Positions 5,736 through 10,271 of a DNA stretch of 10,271 bases are shown here, in pieces; the stretch's first letter is position 1; every line of letters begins with the position of its first letter. The notes beneath the pieces were generated by a model. It was not told the DNA's origin. It saw only the letters and a list, made by a program, of their open reading frames with translations, and searched no databases. Made by a program: the position numbers and the translations under genes. Source of the stretch: Tannerella sp. (GTDB lineage Bacteria; Bacteroidota; Bacteroidia; Bacteroidales; Tannerellaceae); contig JAIRYY010000168.1 of the NCBI GenBank assembly GCA_031267485.1, positions 1 to 10,271 of the forward strand, in the 5' to 3' direction.

Positions 5736-7769
5736 TCAGCCTTTAATCAATTTGGCAACCAGCCGGTAAACATTATCTCCGGTGAAGCCCAGTTTCTGAT
5801 CCAGCACCTTATATGGGGCGGAATATCCGAAGCCGGGCATTCCGTGGATGATTCCGTTGTCGCCGACGAGTCCAAGCAGGGTTACGGGCAGGCCGGACGT
5901 CAGGCCGAAGCGCTTGACGCCGTCGGGCAGCACGCCGGTCTGATAAGCGGCCGGCTGGTCGCGGAACAGGCCTTCGGACGGGACGGATACGATACGTACC
6001 TTGACGCCTTCGCCGGCAAGCGTTTCGGCGCCCTCGGCCAGGGTGGCCACTTCCGAGCCGCTGGCCAGCAGGACGACATCAGGCTTGCCGCTGCAGTCGC
6101 TGACGATGTATCCCCCTTTGGCAAGCTGTTGCGCCTCCCGGCGGCGGTCGCCGCTTGCGGCCGGCAGGTTGTTGATGTTCTGGCGCGACAGGATGAGGGC
6201 GACGGGACGGTCGCTTTCCACGGCGGTTTTCCAGGCGTAGACCGTCTCGTCCGCATCAGCCGGACGAATCACGACCGTCGAGCGTTCGCCTTGATGATTT
6301 TTCAGGTGTTCCAGCAGGCGTATCTGCGCCTCGTGTTCAACAGGCTGATGCGTGGGCCCGTCTTCGCCGACGCGGAACGAATCGTGCGTCCATACGTAAA
6401 CCACATGCAGCCGCATCAGCGCGGCAAGGCGTACCGCCGGTTTCATGTAGTCGGAGAACACGAAGAATGTTCCGCATACGGGGATCACGCCTCCGTGCAG
6501 CGCCATGCCGTTCATGATACAGGCCATCGTGAGTTCGCTCACGCCAATCTGGAGGAACTGTCCGGAGAAATCGCCTTTCTTAAATGCTTTTGTATACTTA
6601 AGGAAGCCGTCCGTCTTGTCGGAATTGCTCAGGTCGGCGGATGCCACAATCATATTCTCCACCCGCTTTGCATAAACGCCCAGCATCGTGGCCGAAGCGG
6701 CGCGCGTTGCGATGTTCGCTTTCATTTCGATAGCCGGATAGTCGATTTCAGGCAGTTTGCCGCTCAGGAACAAATCCAGCTTTGCGGCAAGTTCCGCATT
6801 TTCCGCCCGGAAGTTCTCTTCCTCGCGGGCTATTCCCTGCGCCCATTCGGCCAGTTCGTTCCGGCGTCCGGCGTACAGCGCCTCCACTTCGGGGAAGATG
6901 ACGAACGGGTTTTCGGGATTGCCGCCCAGGTTTCTGATGGTGGCGTCAAAATCGGCTCCGGCGGCGGACAGTGGCTGTCCGTGCGTGGAGACGGTATTCT
7001 CGTAACTGTTCCCGTTTGCGTCAACGGCGCCTTTGGCCATCACCGTCCTGCCGATGATGATTGTCGGGCGTTCCGTTTCCGCGTTCGCCTCTTTCAGCGC
7101 CCGGCGTATCGCGTCGACGGAACTTCCGTCCACGGTGATGACATTCCAGTTCCACGCCCTGTATTTGGCCGCCACATCCTCGCTGTCCACTTCGTCCACT
7201 TTCGTCGAAAGCTGAATATTGTTCGAGTCGTAGTACATAATCAGATTGTTCAGCCCGAGGTGTCCGGCTATGCGGCCAACGCCCTGTGAGATTTCCTCCT
7301 GCACGCCTCCGTCGGAAATATAGGCATACGTCTTGTGCGACATCCAATTCCCGAAGCGCGCGACCAGGAAACGTTCCGCAATAGCGGCGCCAAGCGCCAT
7401 CGCATGGCCCTGTCCGAGCGGGCCGGAGGTATTTTCGATACCGAGCAGGACGTCCACTTCCGGGTGTCCCGGCGTCAGGCTTTCCCACTGACGGAAACCG
7501 GCCAGCTCTTTCAGCGGCATCAAACCGGCCAGTGCAAGTATTGAATACAGCATCGGCGACATGTGTCCCGGGTCCAGGAAGAACCGGTCGCGGTACGGAT
7601 AGCCGGGTTTGTCCGGATTATAATTCAGAAATTCGGAATAAAGCACATTGATAAAATCGGCTCCACCCATGGAACCGCCCGGATGACCGGATTTAGCTTT
7701 CTCTACCATTGAGGCGGCAAGGATACGGATATTGTCCGCCGCCAGATTCATTGTTTTTTCGCTGTTCAT
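5736..7769 (-). CDS. tkt: Transketolase
   Basis: A 677-residue, full-length thiamine-diphosphate enzyme (E. coli TktA has about 663). It transfers two-carbon ketol units between sugar phosphates, linking the pentose phosphate pathway to glycolysis. Visible motifs: SGHPGGSMGGAD (27-38, H29), DPGHMSPMLYS with H69, TPGHPE with H102, GPLGQGHAMALGAA (116-129), the diphosphate/metal site SDGGVQEEIS (152-161) followed by DSNNI (181-185), GVSELTM with catalytic-position E412, and GEDGPTHQPVEH (468-479) with H474. The first Gly of the usual GDG motif is Ser here; D153 is kept, and I recall SDG as common in Bacteroidetes transketolases, so the enzyme is probably active. The C-terminal domain is complete (FGYSAPYKVLD near 647-657). 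It starts 12 bases after the TPR gene and is followed by rpiB. G+C is far higher than in the plus-strand cassette. Confidence 0.97.
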   Translation of the reverse strand: MNSEKTMNLAADNIRILAASMVEKAKSGHPGGSMGGADFINVLYSEFLNYNPDKPGYPYRDRFFLDPGHMSPMLYSILALAGLMPLKELAGFRQWESLTPGHPEVDVLLGIENTSGPLGQGHAMALGAAIAERFLVARFGNWMSHKTYAYISDGGVQEEISQGVGRIAGHLGLNNLIMYYDSNNIQLSTKVDEVDSEDVAAKYRAWNWNVITVDGSSVDAIRRALKEANAETERPTIIIGRTVMAKGAVDANGNSYENTVSTHGQPLSAAGADFDATIRNLGGNPENPFVIFPEVEALYAGRRNELAEWAQGIAREEENFRAENAELAAKLDLFLSGKLPEIDYPAIEMKANIATRAASATMLGVYAKRVENMIVASADLSNSDKTDGFLKYTKAFKKGDFSGQFLQIGVSELTMACIMNGMALHGGVIPVCGTFFVFSDYMKPAVRLAALMRLHVVYVWTHDSFRVGEDGPTHQPVEHEAQIRLLEHLKNHQGERSTVVIRPADADETVYAWKTAVESDRPVALILSRQNINNLPAASGDRRREAQQLAKGGYIVSDCSGKPDVVLLASGSEVATLAEGAETLAGEGVKVRIVSVPSEGLFRDQPAAYQTGVLPDGVKRFGLTSGLPVTLLGLVGDNGIIHGMPGFGYSAPYKVLDQKLGFTGDNVYRLVAKLIKG

Positions 7770-7781
7770 TTTGTTTGGTTA

Positions 7782-9497
7782 TTAATGTTGGTTTAAATTA
7801 CAGTTTTCCTTTATCAGTTTCTCGACGACCGGGTCGCCCAGTTCCCTTGCTTTTTCAAAAGGTTCGCAGGCCTCCTCCTTCTTCTCGCGGCGAACGAGGC
7901 AGATGCCCAGTATCCGGTAGGCGGAGGCAAAGTCCGGCTCCAGCGCAATCGCTTTCTCCACACATTCCTGCGCTTTGACGGGTTCCTGCATGCGCAGGTA
8001 AACGGAGGCCTTTTCGGCATGGTAAACCGCATTTTCAGGGTCGGCGGAGATTGCTCTTCCGATATCTTCCAGCGCTCCCTTAAGGTCGTTGGAACGGAAC
8101 CGGGCCTGTTCGCGATAATAATAGAAGCCGTTGCCGACGTTGCCTCCGGTCATGATGAAATATTTGTCGTAATCCTTGACCGCCTGTTCGTAAAATCCTG
8201 TCTGCATCTTCAGTTCCACGTTTTCCAGCAGGTAGGCCTGCGCCTCCGAAACGGGGCTTTTCGCCACGGCGCTGTCCAGCAGTGCGATGACTTCGATGTA
8301 ATTGTATCCGGGTATCTGCTGCCGGCTTTTGGCCGCAAGGTAAAATGACATGCCGGAAGCCACCGGGCTTTGATTGACGGTGGAATAGGCACGATACGCC
8401 CTTTCGTAATCGCCGATGTACAGGGCAATATCGCCCTCCAGCTGCCGGTATGCGGGACGGTCCTCTTCCGCCAGCGCCTTTTGCAGGTATTCATCGGCCG
8501 CCGCGACATCCCAGTTCTTATGGCTGAGCGTGCTGTCGCCTGTCGCGATACTGAAGATGAGTTTTGCCTTGTTAAAATACGTCTCCGCCCTGTCTTTCGT
8601 CAGTTTCCCGGCCCTGTCCAGGTCTTCCAGCGCCAAATCAAGCATGACGGAACTCGCGTCCGGCGCCAAATCCCGCCGGTAATAGGCGTAATGTGACGCC
8701 CGGCTCACGTATCCCTCCGGATAGTCGGGAAACGTTGCGATAAAATCGGTCAGCGTCTCAAGATAGGTGGCCGCATCCTCCCGCGAGGCATAAAGCAGGA
8801 GGGTAATCTGCGCTTCTTCAGCCGGCTGCGGCCAGGCTTTGCGTATGCCAATCTCCGAATAGGCGCGTCCCAGCAAATCCATGGACGCCACCTGCAGGCT
8901 TTGTATGTATGCGACGGAGATGCCGTACGTTTTCCCCTGACCCGAAGCGTCCGCCTGCGTCAAGGCGATAACCTCCCCGTCTTCGGTCAGCAGCGGAAAA
9001 CTTTCCTGCGATTTGGGCAGCGGAACTTCCACTTTGTAATAATCGTAAGCGCCATTGACTTTCGTGATCTCCGAAATGGCGCCCCGCGTCAGTTCCCCGG
9101 CCGCCTCCGGGGGAGGGATGCAGACCGTGGAACCCGTTTGCGGCGCCGTCTTTGCCGGGGTCAGGAAAGCGGTCTTTTTGGGCGCGTCAACCTCAAAGCG
9201 GATGACCCCGTATATGTTATCAGCCCCCAGTATGCGCGTGACAGGCAGTTTTTCGCCGGCAGAAGTCGTCACGACGGCTTTTTCCGCATTCCTGAACAGG
9301 TCATACGCCGCCACCGCCTCGCCGTTCTCCCGGATAAAAAAGCCGCTCCCCGTTCTGGTCTGTCCGTCTTTGGACGTCGTTTCCACCGTTATGACAGCTT
9401 TGGAAACTTTGTCGGCCCACTTGGGCGCTTTCTTCTGCGCCACAGCCGGAACCGTCTGCAACGCTATCAGTAATAAGCATGTAAATCCTCTCCCCAT
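7782..9497 (-). CDS. Secreted degenerate trypsin-like/TPR protein
   Basis: A 571-residue protein with a cleavable-type signal peptide (hydrophobic 6-19, likely cut after AVA, residue 20); no lipobox. Residues about 30-200 follow the fold pattern of DegP/trypsin-like proteases: GSGFFIRENGE (50-60), then where the catalytic His is expected, AAYDLF (63-68); where the catalytic Asp is expected, NIYGVIRFEV (94-103); and where GNSGGPL is expected, QESFPLLTEDGEVIAL (164-179). By my alignment all three catalytic positions are replaced (His by D66, Asp by G97, Ser by E165), so it is probably a pseudoprotease used for binding. Residues about 225-560 are TPR-like helical repeats, clearest at 453-553 (GALEDIGRAISADPENAVYHAEKA, abbreviated as consecutive units, ending FEKARELGD). 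It likely acts in the periplasm as a protein-interaction scaffold. It leads the apparent tkt-rpiB operon; a functional link to sugar metabolism is not evident. Confidence 0.88.
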   Translation of the reverse strand: MGRGFTCLLLIALQTVPAVAQKKAPKWADKVSKAVITVETTSKDGQTRTGSGFFIRENGEAVAAYDLFRNAEKAVVTTSAGEKLPVTRILGADNIYGVIRFEVDAPKKTAFLTPAKTAPQTGSTVCIPPPEAAGELTRGAISEITKVNGAYDYYKVEVPLPKSQESFPLLTEDGEVIALTQADASGQGKTYGISVAYIQSLQVASMDLLGRAYSEIGIRKAWPQPAEEAQITLLLYASREDAATYLETLTDFIATFPDYPEGYVSRASHYAYYRRDLAPDASSVMLDLALEDLDRAGKLTKDRAETYFNKAKLIFSIATGDSTLSHKNWDVAAADEYLQKALAEEDRPAYRQLEGDIALYIGDYERAYRAYSTVNQSPVASGMSFYLAAKSRQQIPGYNYIEVIALLDSAVAKSPVSEAQAYLLENVELKMQTGFYEQAVKDYDKYFIMTGGNVGNGFYYYREQARFRSNDLKGALEDIGRAISADPENAVYHAEKASVYLRMQEPVKAQECVEKAIALEPDFASAYRILGICLVRREKKEEACEPFEKARELGDPVVEKLIKENCNLNQH

Positions 9498-9523
9498 GAC
9501 ATTTGTTTTTGAATTTCAGAGGG

Positions 9524-9551
9524 CAAAAATAGTAAAAAATCCCGAAACAAA
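9524..9551 (-). promoter_or_regulatory. Bacteroidetes-type promoter for the TPR/tkt/rpiB operon
   Basis: On the minus strand TATTTTTG (9524-9531) matches the -7 box TAnnTTTG. The only nearby TTTG for a -33 box is at 9548-9551, 16 bases upstream, shorter than the usual spacing of about 19. Transcription would start close to 9517, about 20 bases before the ATG of the TPR gene. The -7 match and position are good; the -33 match is weak. Confidence 0.55.
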
Positions 9552-9569
9552 CCCATCTGCCGGGATTTT
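9536..9569. terminator. Inverted repeat overlapping the operon promoter, possible terminator
   Basis: Perfect 9-bp arms AAAATCCCG (9536-9544) and CGGGATTTT (9561-9569) enclose a 16-base loop. The arrangement of A-tract, GC stem and T-tract resembles a bidirectional intrinsic terminator, but the loop is long and no gene obviously ends here. It surrounds the candidate -33 box of the TPR operon, so it could instead be an operator, or could insulate the operon from leftward read-through. Confidence 0.4.
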
Positions 9570-9646
9570 CTTTGTGTCCGCATTTCTTCGGAGCGTCTGT
9601 TTTTAACGTGGGTTCGACGTAACCGGCTATCTCGAAAGTACCGATT

Positions 9647-9720
9647 CGTCATTGCGAGCGTAGCGAAGCAATCCAGGCGTGTATCGGCGATTGCTTCGTC
9701 GTTCCTCCTCGCTGGCGACG
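9647..9720. repeat. Dispersed-type palindromic repeat (GCGAAGCAATC element)
   Basis: Nested inverted repeat: inner perfect arms CGAAGCAATC (9664-9673) and GATTGCTTCG (9689-9698) with a 15-base loop; outer matches GCGAG/CTCGC (9654-9658, 9708-9712) and CGTC/GACG (9647-9650, 9717-9720). The word ATTGCGAGCGTAGCGAAGCA resembles a repeat I recall as widely scattered in intergenic DNA of several bacterial groups. It is probably a small non-autonomous element or structured intergenic repeat. Copy number cannot be seen from one window. Confidence 0.65.
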
Positions 9721-9805
9721 GCGGGATTTGGCTTTTTGTATCCCCTGACGGGGAAAAAGGAGGTATACCGTGACGTTTTCTATTGATATGAATGTCCTGT
9801 GGGCA

Positions 9806-9836
9806 TGTAGGGGCGGGTTTAAAACCCGCCCTTACA
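9806..9836. repeat. Palindromic intergenic repeat (GGGCGGGTTT type)
   Basis: Arms GGGCGGGTTT (9811-9820) and AAACCCGCCC (9822-9831) are separated by one base and extended outward by TGTA (9806-9809) and TACA (9833-9836) across one G-T pair. The structure is nearly a perfect palindrome of 31 bases. Similar GTAGGGGCGGG words occur, as I recall, as dispersed intergenic repeats in many bacteria; this has not been checked. Confidence 0.65.
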
Positions 9837-9883
9837 TATATTTATTGTAATCAGGTGTTTTTATTCGCCGTCTTTCGTCGCGT

Positions 9884-9904
9884 GGAGGCGCGTCTCCCGC
9901 CTCC
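9884..9904. repeat. Palindromic repeat (GGAGGCG type)
   Basis: Arms GGAGGCG (9884-9890) and CGCCTCC (9898-9904) enclose the 7-base loop CGTCTCC. The word GCGTCTC at 9890-9896 recurs in the right arm of the next palindrome and, inverted, in its left arm, so the two may be parts of one compound element. Confidence 0.55.
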
Positions 9905-9917
9905 CTGTGTAACCATT

Positions 9918-9945
9918 GTAGAGACGCGATTAATCGCGTCTCTAC
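9918..9945. repeat. Perfect 28-bp palindrome (GTAGAGACGCGATT type)
   Basis: GTAGAGACGCGATT (9918-9931) is followed directly by its exact reverse complement (9932-9945) with no loop. Such GTAGAGACGCG palindromes are, to my recollection, repeated intergenic elements in various bacteria including cyanobacteria. It is the most symmetrical of the four in this cluster and lies about 75 bases before the plus-strand -7 box. Confidence 0.65.
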
Positions 9946-9992
9946 GGATGCAGGATAATTTTTTTTGCTCAGCAGTGAAATTTTTTTGTGTT

Positions 9993-10026
9993 TTTGTTTT
10001 GTTTATAAAAAAATGCACTATCTTTG
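9993..10026 (+). promoter_or_regulatory. Bacteroidetes-type promoter upstream of the (GA)23 locus
   Basis: TATCTTTG (10019-10026) matches the -7 box TAnnTTTG exactly and is followed by the common C-A-G. Two candidate -33 boxes TTTG lie at 9993-9996 (22-base spacer) and 9998-10001 (17-base spacer), neither at the usual distance of about 19. Transcription is expected to start near 10033 and run through the hairpin and GA repeat. Confidence 0.7.
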
Positions 10027-10057
10027 CAGCGCAAACTGTTTAAAAAATACATATTAT

Positions 10058-10228
<171 letters not shown>

Positions 10229-10243
10229 TATATTCCAACTTCT

Positions 10244-10261
10244 TAAGCAAGATAAGCAAGA
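10244..10261 (+). repeat. Tandem 9-base duplication
   Basis: TAAGCAAGA occurs twice back to back (10244-10252, 10253-10261). It is a multiple of three, so in the frame open to the window edge it would encode a repeated Ser-Lys unit (LSKISKK) without shifting the frame. It could also be part of a longer repeat cut off by the window. Confidence 0.6.
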
Positions 10262-10271
10262 AACCCACATC

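Larger units (their letters stand above)
9498..10057. other. Intergenic region between divergent transcription units
   Basis: I see no convincing gene in these 560 bases. Open frames here run through palindromic repeats and have no family features. It holds, left to right, the minus-strand operon promoter with an inverted repeat, four palindromic repeat elements (9647-9945), and a plus-strand promoter near 10019-10026. The stretch 9721-9805 contains only a small CCCC-TGAC-GGGG hairpin and an AAGGAGG word at 9768-9774 with no start codon placed to use it. Confidence 0.7.

Noticed and set aside
5844..7289. A 481-codon open frame on the plus strand opposite transketolase
   Set aside because: It lies wholly within a clear transketolase gene, shows no family features, and long antisense frames are expected in G+C-rich codon usage.
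7782..9497. Active DegP-type protease
   Set aside because: The residues at the His, Asp and Ser positions do not match by alignment.
8901..9606. Two overlapping plus-strand open frames (8901-9473 and 9055-9606) opposite the TPR gene
   Set aside because: They mirror the coding strand of a gene with a signal peptide and TPRs, and one runs through the operon promoter.
9647..9945. CRISPR array
   Set aside because: The four palindromes differ in sequence and are not regularly spaced copies of one repeat.
9792..10043. 83-codon open frame in the intergenic region
   Set aside because: It is assembled from palindromic repeats and runs past the -7 box; no protein features.

Overview
The window looks like a chromosome segment from a member of the Bacteroidetes, probably a Bacteroidales. 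The main evidence is two promoters with the lineage-specific -7 box TAnnTTTG (9524-9531 on the minus strand, 10019-10026 on the plus strand). Supporting evidence is A-rich leaders without Shine-Dalgarno sites before almost every gene, a transketolase of the type I associate with this group, and a secreted trypsin-like/TPR protein. No RNA genes, CRISPR array or transposase are visible.

Layout. (i) 1-5100, plus strand: five tightly packed genes that I cannot assign to a known pathway. They are a large acidic coiled-coil protein (5' end outside the window) with a Rho_N/SAP-like C-terminus, two paralogous coiled-coil proteins whose genes overlap by ATGA, a bactofilin-like beta-helix protein, and a small zinc-ribbon protein with two membrane helices. 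The cassette ends at a strong hairpin terminator (5117-5154) that also serves the convergent minus-strand genes. Roughly counted rows of this half are about 32-48% G+C. (ii) 9497-5221, minus strand: an apparent operon of a secreted degenerate trypsin-like/TPR protein, transketolase, and ribose-5-phosphate isomerase B. Roughly counted rows here are about 62-72% G+C. The last two genes belong to the non-oxidative pentose phosphate pathway; the first has no obvious metabolic link. (iii) 9498-10057: non-coding DNA with four different palindromic repeats, at least some resembling dispersed intergenic repeats. (iv) 9993-10271: a Bacteroidetes promoter, then a 23-bp RNA-like stem-loop, then (GA)23, then a reading frame that stays open to the window edge only if the repeat changes length. 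This looks like a phase-variable locus cut off by the window.

The two best candidates for undescribed biology are the five-gene cassette, which I infer forms a membrane-anchored filament or scaffold, and the promoter/hairpin/(GA)23 switch at the right edge. Both readings are inferences from sequence alone.
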